Program-made: the position numbers and the translations under genes
Part shown: in pieces, positions 1 through 6,910 of the stretch
Numbering within the stretch: the stretch's first letter is position 1
Layout of the letters: each line of letters starts with the position of its first letter
From: JABIBU01 sp964464685
GTDB taxonomy: Bacteria; Patescibacteriota; Patescibacteriia; Magasanikbacterales; UBA922
DNA: 17,776 nt
Direction of reading: 5' to 3'
Assembly (NCBI GenBank): GCA_964464685.1
Contig: CAYXGV010000020.1
Location: 1 to 17,776 of the forward strand
Notes under the pieces: generated by a model
What the model was told of the DNA's origin: nothing
The model's database searches: none
What the model saw: only the letters and a program-made list of their open reading frames with translations

Positions 1-52
1 AGAAGTCCATTAGTGGTTTTTTAACCGTGTCCACTTTTTGGGGTACGGATCA
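1..52. mobile_element. Possible insertion-sequence end (IS3-like terminal repeat)
   Basis: Read on the minus strand from 52 down to 27, the sequence begins TGATCCGTACCCC, continues with AAAAAGTGGACAC, and has the look of IS3-family terminal inverted repeats (TGA...CCCCAAAAAGT.GACA). If so, the element extends leftward out of the window and position 52 is its outer boundary. No transposase is visible here, and the second end is not in the window, so this is a resemblance only. Confidence 0.3.
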
Positions 53-70
53 AAATGATGGGTTTTAATT

Positions 71-101
71 ATCTGTGAAATCTGTGTCTCAAAGATCTGT
101 G
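71..101. repeat. Three copies of ATCTGTG
   Basis: The heptamer ATCTGTG occurs at 71, 80 and 95, immediately after the stop codon of the Band-7 gene. On the gene's strand this reads CACAGAT. Short CACAGAT-rich repeats recur in many bacterial genomes. Here they mark the boundary where the Band-7 reading frame stops early. Confidence 0.4.
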
Positions 102-103
102 GT

Positions 104-694
104 CTATTCCTCCGCTGTCTTCTTATACTCGCTAACATCAGCAATTTCTGATAATAATATATTTTCTACATAAATACCTCGAGAATAAAATATCCGCTCT
201 AGTTCATTTTTTAATTCAGTCTCAACCGCATCACGCTTGGCACCAATAATTTCTTGTTTATCAAAACGACTCATTACCATTCTTATTCTAGATCGTACGG
301 TCGGACGAATAATTTTGGCCACAAAATCCTCACCAATCGTCTGCCAAATCGCTGGAATCTGATGAATATCCAGACGAAGTAAAACTGTACCTTCAACACC
401 AATACGCTTATCATCTTGGGTGACGGCTGCAATCGGAATATCTCCCATCGCTTTTTCATTTTGCGGATTAAATTCGCGAGAAATACTATATTCCAAAGTT
501 TGAGTATTAAACAACTTGGCCTTTTGCCAAAAAGGAATTTTTAGATGGAGCCCAGGGGTCAAAACTTTTTTTAGTACTCCCCTACCTAGATCATACACAC
601 AAGCCACATATCCAGGTGGTACATAAATAAAAACACCCTTCAAAACATCCTCCATTACAAATGAATACATCAACTTGTCTAATGATTCGGCCAT
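104..694 (-). CDS. Band-7/SPFH (prohibitin-like) protein, short form
   Basis: The 196-residue product carries an SPFH/Band-7 core: IYVPPGYVACVYDLGRG, then PGLHLKIPFWQKAKLFNTQT, and a following ADVSEYKKTAEE end. SPFH proteins form membrane-associated oligomeric scaffolds that often regulate membrane proteases. Most relatives have an N-terminal membrane anchor and a long C-terminal coiled coil. This one has no obvious membrane helix, and it stops at about the point where the coiled coil would begin. The stop abuts a CACAGAT repeat and a possible IS end, so the 3' part may have been lost by insertion or rearrangement. The ATG at 694 is the only good start; no Shine-Dalgarno site is seen. It follows the yidC-like gene across a 30-bp palindromic element. 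The family is fairly sure, the function is not. Confidence 0.8.
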   Translation of the reverse strand: MAESLDKLMYSFVMEDVLKGVFIYVPPGYVACVYDLGRGVLKKVLTPGLHLKIPFWQKAKLFNTQTLEYSISREFNPQNEKAMGDIPIAAVTQDDKRIGVEGTVLLRLDIHQIPAIWQTIGEDFVAKIIRPTVRSRIRMVMSRFDKQEIIGAKRDAVETELKNELERIFYSRGIYVENILLSEIADVSEYKKTAEE

Positions 695-716
695 ATTATT
701 ATATAGTTATATTAAT

Positions 717-758
717 ATATTGTCCGCCCAAGGCGGATCCGCCTTGGGCGGACAATAT
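717..758. repeat. Perfect 42-bp palindrome holding a 30-bp repeat element (copy 1, 723-752)
   Basis: The 42 bases are self-complementary around 737/738. The core 723-752 is the same 30-bp element found at 6309-6338 and 16483-16512. It can fold either as one long hairpin or as two small hairpins in tandem (CCGCC-caa-GGCGG, then CCGCC-ttg-GGCGG). It lies between the yidC-like gene and the Band-7 gene, 22 bases upstream of the latter's ATG. It has no T-tract, so it is not a standard terminator, though it could affect read-through or RNA stability. Confidence 0.9.
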
Positions 759-827
759 TGTTAACTTTGTAAGTTTGTAATATAACAATAAATTTAACTT
801 AAAAAAAATCCATTATATCTAGTATAC

Positions 828-1544
828 TTAACCCTTCTTCACTTCCTCAACCTTTGGTGATCTAAAAATTAGTTTACTAAACTGGTGAATTATAGCAGAA
901 AATAGCAAAGATGTCAAGATAAACAAAGATTTAGCCATTGGCAGTATCATTAAAACAAAAAAGGTCATTGCAGGAAATAAAATAAAATAAAATAAATCTG
1001 CCTTAGTTAAGCCATATTTTTGCTTTTTATAATCCAAATATATTTCAACCAAAAGAAAAAGGGCCACTGCACCCGCCCAGACATAATCTCCTCTTCCTCC
1101 CAAATCAAAGCCATAAAACATTGCATTGATTTTGCCTGGAAAATTTATAAACGGATAAAGAATTTTCAATATTTTATCACCGGTAATACCACGTAAAAAT
1201 ACCTGGTAAAGCAAAACCAAGACCAAGGCTTGGATACCCAACACTACTGTCTTGCTCCAAGGACTAACCTTTTTCTTTTTCAAAACTTTACGAATTTCTT
1301 GTTTCCTAAGCTGATGGTCATTGCTAAAATCTTTATTTATTTGGACTAATTCAGCATCAACATCTTTGCTCTTGGCCTGACCTTTTTCCGTAACCAAAGT
1401 AAAAGGCAACAAAACCACCCGTAAAATAAGAGTCAAATAAACAATTGCCCAACCCAAATTTTCCTTAGCCCAGCCATTATATATCCAAATCAAAAAATTG
1501 AAGAGTGGTTGATATAAAAAATCGTGCCAAATTACTCCCAACAT
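828..1544 (-). CDS. yidC: YidC/Oxa1-family membrane protein insertase
   Basis: The protein (238 residues from the ATG at 1544) has the YidC/Oxa1 layout. A first segment (FLYQPLFNFLIWIYNGW) leads into a membrane helix with the conserved arginine (LTLILRVVLLPF). A charged cytoplasmic loop follows (VDAELVQINKDFSNDHQLRKQEIRKVLKKKK), then a second helix (VLGIQALVLVLLYQVFLRGI) and further hydrophobic segments, ending in a short basic tail. YidC inserts and folds inner-membrane proteins, alone or with SecYEG. The large periplasmic domain of Gram-negative YidC is absent, as in monoderm bacteria. An in-frame GTG at 1610 would add 22 residues and leave only 13 bases after the permease gene. I prefer 1544 because family N-termini usually begin near FLYQPL. 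No Shine-Dalgarno site supports either. Confidence 0.85.
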   Translation of the reverse strand: MLGVIWHDFLYQPLFNFLIWIYNGWAKENLGWAIVYLTLILRVVLLPFTLVTEKGQAKSKDVDAELVQINKDFSNDHQLRKQEIRKVLKKKKVSPWSKTVVLGIQALVLVLLYQVFLRGITGDKILKILYPFINFPGKINAMFYGFDLGGRGDYVWAGAVALFLLVEIYLDYKKQKYGLTKADLFYFILFPAMTFFVLMILPMAKSLFILTSLLFSAIIHQFSKLIFRSPKVEEVKKG

Positions 1545-1623
1545 AAAATCAGATAAATATTTATATAAATATGATACCAAATTTAGACAATTAAAGCAAG
1601 ACCGATCCACAACCCCAAATTAA

Positions 1624-2865
1624 CTACTCACGACGCAAAGCTTCAATTGGATTCAGATTGGCCGCTCGACGGGCTGGATAAATTCCAAAAAACAAACCGA
1701 CAAAAGTAGAAAATCCCAAAGCTAACACAATTGAAAATAAAGAAACCGAAAAAGACCAATTCAAACCATAACTTACAGCACCCCAATAAACCAGATAAGA
1801 TAAAATAATTCCAAAAACAATTCCCACAATTCCACCGACCACAGTCAAAGACACTGCTTCCAATAAAAATTGCCACAAAATATCTTTGCTCTTGGCACCC
1901 AAAGATTTTCGCAAACCTATTTCAAAAGTTCTTTCCGAGACTGTCACATACATAATATTAGTAATTCCAACTCCTCCAACAATCAAAGATATACACACTA
2001 AAGCAATTAACAACAAAGTAATTCCACCGACCACAGTTTCTAACATATCTCTAATTTCATCCATAGTTGTCACCTTAAAATCATCACGATCTGGATCAGT
2101 AATATCATGCCTTTCACGTAATAAATATTCCACATCTTCTTTGGTTCCATTTATTTTTGTAATATCTATCACTCTCGCCATTATTCCCATCACATAATCT
2201 GTACCCAAAAATCTTTTTTGTAAAGTTTTGGTCGGGATATAAACAAGACTATCATAATCAAAACCAAAACTCGCTCCTCTTTCTACCATAACGCCAACAA
2301 CTTTAAACGCCTTGCCACCCATATAAACTGTTTTGTCAACAGCTGTATCATCACCAAATAAATCTTCCTTTACTTTGGAGCCGATAACCAAAACTTGTGC
2401 TAGAGATTCTTCTTCTTCGGGATAATAAAACCGCCCTTCGCTTAATTCAATTTTCTCCACTTTAACAGCATTGGCGCCATAACCAAATAAAATTACTGTT
2501 TTATTTTCTCCTTGATATTTTATAACTTCCTGACTCGTAACATAACTATAAACCGAATCAATATTTTTATTCTTTAAAATTTCTTCCATATCTTCATTTT
2601 TCAAAGTGGTGACGATAATTCCACTCGCCATACCAGTCGCGCTACCACTCTCACCCTTACCGGGAATTCTGACTTCTATATTCAAAGCATTTGGACTATA
2701 TATATCCAACTCACCCACTACCATTGATTCCAAACCGCGACCAGCTGACATTATTATTACTACCGAAGAAATTCCGATACTCAAAGCAATGATCGTCAAA
2801 ATAGTCCGCGATTTCTGTCTCGACAATGCTTGATAAGCCAATTGTATTCTTTCTGTCAATAACAT
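1624..2865 (-). CDS. ABC transporter permease, MacB/FtsX type (second of two)
   Basis: This 413-residue protein has the MacB layout. An N-terminal membrane helix near residues 21-43 (ILTIIALSIGISSVVIIMSAG) is followed by an extracytoplasmic MacB-PCD-like domain of about 220 residues. Three C-terminal membrane helices then form an FtsX domain (GVGITNIMYVTVSERTFEIG onward). It ends with the family's ARRAANLNPIEALRRE tail. In MacB the ATPase is fused; here it is a separate gene at 4538-5269. Such permeases work by mechanotransmission, driving an extracytoplasmic partner rather than carrying substrate through the membrane. It starts 3 bases after the paralogous permease gene, which indicates co-transcription and probably a heterodimer. 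The substrate cannot be told. Confidence 0.88.
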   Translation of the reverse strand: MLLTERIQLAYQALSRQKSRTILTIIALSIGISSVVIIMSAGRGLESMVVGELDIYSPNALNIEVRIPGKGESGSATGMASGIIVTTLKNEDMEEILKNKNIDSVYSYVTSQEVIKYQGENKTVILFGYGANAVKVEKIELSEGRFYYPEEEESLAQVLVIGSKVKEDLFGDDTAVDKTVYMGGKAFKVVGVMVERGASFGFDYDSLVYIPTKTLQKRFLGTDYVMGIMARVIDITKINGTKEDVEYLLRERHDITDPDRDDFKVTTMDEIRDMLETVVGGITLLLIALVCISLIVGGVGITNIMYVTVSERTFEIGLRKSLGAKSKDILWQFLLEAVSLTVVGGIVGIVFGIILSYLVYWGAVSYGLNWSFSVSLFSIVLALGFSTFVGLFFGIYPARRAANLNPIEALRRE

Positions 2866-2868
2866 ATT

Positions 2869-4107
2869 TTATTCATATCGCAAAGCTTCAATCGCGTTTA
2901 ATCGGCTGGCTCGTCTGGCTGGAATGATACCAAAAATCAAACCAATACCAACCGACACTCCACAACCAAGTAAAATAGAAAAAAATGAAACTACTAAATC
3001 CCAATCATAACCCAAATATTGAGCCACTTGGGCGACTAAAACGGAAATTAAAATTCCTAATACAATTCCCATCAAACCACCCAAAAAAGTAATTACCACT
3101 GATTCAATCAAAAATTGCCCAATAATATCACGTGACTTGGCACCAATTGCTTTGCGCAAACCAATCTCTCTGGTTCGCTCCTGCACCGAGGCCAACATAA
3201 TATTCATAATACCAAAACCACCAACCACGAGAGCAATACCAGAAATAGCTACCAAAAAAAACTTGAGAGCGTCGGTAATTGTTGTAATAGTTTCTACACC
3301 CTGAGCCATAGAACGCACAGAAAAATCATCTACTTCCGCTGTGTCTATATTATGTCTCTCGCGTAAAATTGTTTTGATACTATCTACAGCTTTTTCAATA
3401 TTTTCTGAATTATCCACTTTAACTCTAAGCATACTAACATGATCAATTCCCAATAATAATTTTTGAGCTGTCGTGATTGGCACAAAAATCTGGTCATCTT
3501 GATTTTGAAAACCACTAACTCCTCGTTTTTCCATCACACCAATCACAGTAAAACTAATTTTTTTTATTCTAATTTTTTTGCCAATTGGATCATCGTCACC
3601 AAACAAATCTTCTCTAACACCATCACCAAGTACGGCCACTCGGGCTAAACTTTTTTCTTCATCACTAGAAAAAAATCTCCCTTGCACCACTTCAGTATCC
3701 TCCACATCTAAATAACTGGCCGACACACCAGAAAATGTAGTATTCAATACCACATCGTTCAAACTAATTGTTTCATTTCCGCTAACATAGGCAGTCAAAG
3801 CTTCAATACAATCACAACCATCTTTTTTTATAGCTTCGCCATCTTCATATTTTAAAGTCGTGACAACTATACCCATAGCCGAAGCGGGCGGACCATCATC
3901 TTCCGAAGCCCCTGGCAAAACCCCGACCAAATTGGTACCCATACTTTTGACTTGATTCAAAATCAAACTCTGCGCACCAGCTCCAACCGACATCACAATA
4001 ATCACAGCCATTACACCAATAATAATTCCGAGCATAGTCAAAAAAGAGCGCACTTTATTGTTCGCCAAAAGTTGAAATGAATTGTGAATATTTTCGGTGA
4101 TGTTCAT
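2869..4107 (-). CDS. ABC transporter permease, MacB/FtsX type (first of two)
   Basis: This 412-residue protein is a paralogue of the next permease. It has an N-terminal helix (FLTMLGIIIGVMAVIIVMSVG), an extracytoplasmic domain containing the GDDDPIGKKIRIKKISFTVIGV stretch typical of MacB-PCD, and three C-terminal helices with the FtsX signature (FGIMNIMLASVQERTREIG), ending in ARRASRLNAIEALRYE. The pair probably forms a heterodimer around the ATPase encoded at 4538-5269. The ATPase gene is separated from it by a four-helix-bundle gene bounded by inverted repeats, so the original ATPase-permease junction has probably been interrupted. It starts at ATG 4107, without a recognisable ribosome binding site. 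Confidence 0.88.
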   Translation of the reverse strand: MNITENIHNSFQLLANNKVRSFLTMLGIIIGVMAVIIVMSVGAGAQSLILNQVKSMGTNLVGVLPGASEDDGPPASAMGIVVTTLKYEDGEAIKKDGCDCIEALTAYVSGNETISLNDVVLNTTFSGVSASYLDVEDTEVVQGRFFSSDEEKSLARVAVLGDGVREDLFGDDDPIGKKIRIKKISFTVIGVMEKRGVSGFQNQDDQIFVPITTAQKLLLGIDHVSMLRVKVDNSENIEKAVDSIKTILRERHNIDTAEVDDFSVRSMAQGVETITTITDALKFFLVAISGIALVVGGFGIMNIMLASVQERTREIGLRKAIGAKSRDIIGQFLIESVVITFLGGLMGIVLGILISVLVAQVAQYLGYDWDLVVSFFSILLGCGVSVGIGLIFGIIPARRASRLNAIEALRYE

Positions 4108-4125
4108 AATACAGTCAAAAGTTTA

Positions 4126-4533
4126 TAAAGTCATAAAGTCTACAAAGTCTACAGATTAATTCAATCTCTTTATAAAACCTGATATCATTTTTGATACTTC
4201 TATTGATAAGTCGTAATATCTTCTAGTTTCTTCCTTGTTTAGATAACCCAAATCGTATGATAGATACAACATTGATCTCACTTCCCCACAAGAAGCTTTT
4301 ACTATAAACAAAAATCTTTTAAACTCTTTGTCTCCCAAACGTTCAAATCCTTCAGCAATATTATTCATTATCGAGACACTCGCTCTTTGAATTTGATCCT
4401 TAAATCCATAATCTTTACACTCCTTAAATGAAGTGTATATACCAAGTGTTAAAATCTTAGCTTTTTGCCAAGCTATTATATCCTCAAATCTATCAATCTT
4501 CATAAGTATTAACTTTTAGACTTTATGACTTTA
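4126..4533. mobile_element. Cassette-like unit: four-helix-bundle gene between 17-bp inverted repeats
   Basis: TAAAGTCATAAAGTCTA occurs at 4126-4142, and its exact reverse complement at 4517-4533. These two 17-bp arms enclose only the gene at 4156-4503. The left arm continues into further AAAGTCTAC units (to about 4152), so it is itself a small tandem repeat. The unit splits the exporter operon between ATPase and permease. No transposase is present, so movement, if any, would have to be in trans. The arms are seen; mobility is inferred. Confidence 0.55.
4156..4503 (-). CDS. Four-helix-bundle protein (23S rRNA intervening-sequence type, TIGR02436-like)
   Basis: This 115-residue protein matches the four-helix-bundle family first seen in 23S rRNA intervening sequences. 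It has an opening RFEDIIAWQKAK helix, FKDQIQRASVSIMNNIAEGFERLGDKEFKRFLFIVKAS, a CGEVRSMLYLSYDLGYL segment, and a final SIEVSKMISGFIKRLN helix. The biochemical role of the family is not known. Members are widely scattered, often as isolated single genes in unrelated contexts. That fits this case: it sits in the middle of an ABC exporter operon and is flanked by 17-bp inverted repeats. Length is typical. Family assignment is secure; the relation to the neighbouring transporter is probably accidental. Confidence 0.88.
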   Translation of the reverse strand: MKIDRFEDIIAWQKAKILTLGIYTSFKECKDYGFKDQIQRASVSIMNNIAEGFERLGDKEFKRFLFIVKASCGEVRSMLYLSYDLGYLNKEETRRYYDLSIEVSKMISGFIKRLN

Positions 4534-4537
4534 GAGA

Positions 4538-5269
4538 CTATTTTCTCAACTCCTCCTGCCCGTCAGCCAAAATTCTATTTTTTACTTTTTCGTCAGATTC
4601 AACCAAACCATCGCGCATACGGATAACCCTTTCGGAATGTTCAGCAGTATATTTTTCATGAGTGACCAAAATAATAGTATGGCCTTGTTTTAAATTTAAA
4701 TCTTGAATAATCTTCATAACTTGCAAACCAGATTTGGAGTCTAAATTTCCAGTTGGTTCATCGGCAAAAATAACCGACGGCTTACCTACCAGAGCTCGGG
4801 CAATCGCCACCCGTTGTTTTTCACCGCCAGATAATTGATTAGACAAATTATTAATACGATGAGTCAGACCAACCGCCTCAATCGCTCGTTTGGCTTCATC
4901 TATTCTTTCTTGTTTGCTCATTTTCATATACATCATTGGCAACAAAACATTATCCAAGACTGAAGTCCGTGGTAATAAATTGAAAGCTTGAAAAATAAAA
5001 CCAATTTTTTCACTTCTCATTTCGGCCAAACGATCATCATCAAGACCGCTGACATCTACACCTTCAAAATAAAATTTGCCCTCGGTCGGCTTGTCCAAAA
5101 ATCCCAAAATATGCATCAAGGTTGACTTGCCAGATCCACTTGGCCCCATAATCGCCACAAACTCACCTCGCTTAATTTCAAAATTTATACCATGCAAGAC
5201 CTTTGTCACTACTTCATCATTGACAAAATCTTTTTTTAAATTTTCTACTTTGATTATTGGTGTGGACAT
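4538..5269 (-). CDS. ABC transporter ATP-binding protein, MacB/LolD type
   Basis: This 243-residue nucleotide-binding subunit is complete. It has Walker A GPSGSGKST (residues 42-50), Q-loop Q94 in FIFQAFNLLP, signature LSGGEKQ (146-152), Walker B VIFADE (166-171), D-loop NLDS and switch His204 in LVTHE. The FQAFNLLPRTSVLDNVLLP stretch and ADEPTGNLDS are characteristic of the MacB/LolD/FtsE branch. It should power the two permeases at 1624-4107 together with the membrane-fusion protein at 6911-8713. The start ATG at 5269 lies 10 bases from the edge of the inverted-repeat element that fills the gap to cca. Substrates in this branch include peptides, antibiotics and lipoproteins; none is indicated here. 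Confidence 0.93.
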   Translation of the reverse strand: MSTPIIKVENLKKDFVNDEVVTKVLHGINFEIKRGEFVAIMGPSGSGKSTLMHILGFLDKPTEGKFYFEGVDVSGLDDDRLAEMRSEKIGFIFQAFNLLPRTSVLDNVLLPMMYMKMSKQERIDEAKRAIEAVGLTHRINNLSNQLSGGEKQRVAIARALVGKPSVIFADEPTGNLDSKSGLQVMKIIQDLNLKQGHTIILVTHEKYTAEHSERVIRMRDGLVESDEKVKNRILADGQEELRK

Positions 5270-5279
5270 ATGTTTCCAT

Positions 5280-5424
5280 TGTCATCCCGAGCGCAGTCGA
5301 GGGATCCCTTTTTAATGCATCAACAAATGCATCAAGGAAAATTTTATTTAATACTACATATAGTGTAAAGAAAAGGGATTCCTCCACTCGCCCGACTTCG
5401 TCGTCGGGCTCGGTCGGAATGACA
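5280..5424. repeat. 145-bp inverted-repeat (MITE-like) element
   Basis: The left end reads TGTCATCCCGAGCGCAGTCG and then GAGGGATCCCTTTT. The right end, read in reverse complement, starts TGTCATTCCGACCGAG and ends GGAATCCCTTTT, with an extra GC-rich hairpin (5391-5409) inside the right arm. The two arms enclose about 60 AT-rich bases, which include a direct repeat ATGCATCAA. Repeats starting TGTCATCCCGAG occur in many bacterial genomes. The element fills the whole cca-ATPase gap: it ends 5 bases before the cca stop codon and starts 10 bases before the ATPase ATG. Confidence 0.75.
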
Positions 5425-5429
5425 GTGTG

Positions 5430-6902
5430 TCAAACCCTCTCCCAATCCTCCGCACCACTCAAGTACTCATCCTTTATTTTTTCGAAATACGTTAGTGCCG
5501 GCTCATACTCATTCTCAATCTTCCCGTCTAAAATCGCTTCTTCAATTGCGGTTTTTATTTTGCCAACAGTTGGACCGGGTTTTAAACCACACTCTTTCAT
5601 AATTTCTTCACCGCGAACTGGCGATTGAAACGCGCGCATTTTATCTTTTTCAATTATCTCTTCCACGCGCTTTTCCAAATAATCATAATTTTTTAAACGT
5701 TTAATTTTTTTATTAGGATTACCAGTGGTAATATCACTTTTACATAACAACAACAAATCTTCAAACTCTTCGCCCATTGTCACAAACAATCTTCTAATGG
5801 CACTATCAGTAATTTTGGCATCCATTAATTGGATTGGTTGTTGGTGCCAACGAACTAATTTGCCGATGTATTCAGTGTCGTCTTTGGATAATCGCAAACG
5901 TTTACCAATTGCCCGAACCATTTTTAATCCTAAGTGTTCATGCATATCAAAAGCCCAACCTCGGCCTTTAACAAATTGTTTGGTTCCTGGTTTGCCAATA
6001 TCATGAAGTAGTCCGGCCAAACGTAAAACCACATTGTCCGTTCTCTCGGATAAATTATCCACAACTTTTAAAGTATGTTCAAAATTATTTTTGTGACCCT
6101 GTCCATAAACTTCCTCGACTCCCTGCAAAGCTGAGATCTCAGGCAAAAACTCATCCAACAATTTGGTGGCATACAAAATCTGAAAACCAACTGAAGGTTG
6201 TTTGCTCTTGAGTAATTTAAATAATTCTTCTTGAACCCTTTCAGCTGAAATAATTTTTAAACGTTTGTGATTACGTGCCATAGCTTCTAAAGCACTTTTT
6301 TCAATACCCCAGCCCGAGGCTGGTCCGCCTTGGGTGGAAAGTTGAGATGCAAATCTCGCTGCTCGAAGCATACGCAAAGGATCTTCGGAAAAAGTTTCGT
6401 CAGAATCAAGTGGAGTTCGTAAAATCTTTTTTTTCAAATCTCCCTGTCCATCAAAGAAATCAATTATTTTTTTACTAAGCCCAGTCGCAGTCACGGCCTG
6501 AGCCATCGCGTTAACAGTAAAATCACGACGTTTCAAATCTTCGGCTAAACTCGTGCCAACAACTTTTGGTTTTCGTGATTTTTTATCATAACTTTCTGTT
6601 CTCGATCCCGCGAATTCAATTTCTAACAACTTCTTTTTTGTTCCGTCTTTCAATTCTTCAGTAAAAACATAGCGAGCCGTATCAAAATCAGGAAATTCAA
6701 CCAGACTCCCAATCTCACTTAATTCTTTATCTAATTTTTTGGCAAAATCCAAACCAGACCCTATCACAACAAAATCAATATCCGCCTCTTTCTTTTTTAT
6801 ACCAAGCAAACGGTCTCTAACAAAACCGCCTACGGCATACACCTCCACACCTTCCTTTTTTGCAACCTTATAAATTGCTTCTAATATTTTTTTTACGGTC
6901 AT
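5430..6902 (-). CDS. cca: CCA-adding tRNA nucleotidyltransferase with HD domain and a 10-residue insertion
   Basis: This 490-residue enzyme would build or repair the 3' CCA of tRNAs. The nucleotidyltransferase head shows AVGGFVRD (residues 23-30) and the metal-binding pair D41/D43 in EADIDFVV, followed by the RRDFTVNAMA motif (125-134). The neck and body come next, then an HD domain with HTLKVVDNL, LLHDIGKPGT (H300/D301) and HEHLG. Residues 189-198 (STQGGPASGW) are encoded exactly by a 30-bp palindromic element at 6309-6338. Without them the text reads ASQLGIEKSALEAM, as in ordinary class II CCA enzymes. The gene lies 8 bases after the membrane-fusion gene, so it is co-transcribed with an exporter that has no obvious link to tRNA. 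The tRNA-Val in this window encodes its own CCA, so this enzyme may act mainly in repair for that tRNA. Confidence 0.92.
   Translation of the reverse strand: MTVKKILEAIYKVAKKEGVEVYAVGGFVRDRLLGIKKKEADIDFVVIGSGLDFAKKLDKELSEIGSLVEFPDFDTARYVFTEELKDGTKKKLLEIEFAGSRTESYDKKSRKPKVVGTSLAEDLKRRDFTVNAMAQAVTATGLSKKIIDFFDGQGDLKKKILRTPLDSDETFSEDPLRMLRAARFASQLSTQGGPASGWGIEKSALEAMARNHKRLKIISAERVQEELFKLLKSKQPSVGFQILYATKLLDEFLPEISALQGVEEVYGQGHKNNFEHTLKVVDNLSERTDNVVLRLAGLLHDIGKPGTKQFVKGRGWAFDMHEHLGLKMVRAIGKRLRLSKDDTEYIGKLVRWHQQPIQLMDAKITDSAIRRLFVTMGEEFEDLLLLCKSDITTGNPNKKIKRLKNYDYLEKRVEEIIEKDKMRAFQSPVRGEEIMKECGLKPGPTVGKIKTAIEEAILDGKIENEYEPALTYFEKIKDEYLSGAEDWERV
6309..6338. repeat. 30-bp palindromic element, copy 2, in frame inside cca
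   Basis: On the cca strand the element starts TCCACCCAAGGCGG and ends CAGCCTCGGGCTGG. It can fold into two short hairpins. It is 30 bp, ten codons, and sits between CTT and GGT of cca. It matches copies 1 and 3 without any gap. The A/T versus C/G change at the second pair of the second hairpin, relative to copy 1, is compensated on both sides. Confidence 0.88.
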
Positions 6903-6910
6903 AACAATAA

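Noticed and set aside
1643..3648. Open frames of 61 to 103 codons on the strand opposite or in other frames of the permease genes
   Set aside because: They overlap well-supported genes, have no recognisable domain, and follow the codon pattern of the true frames.
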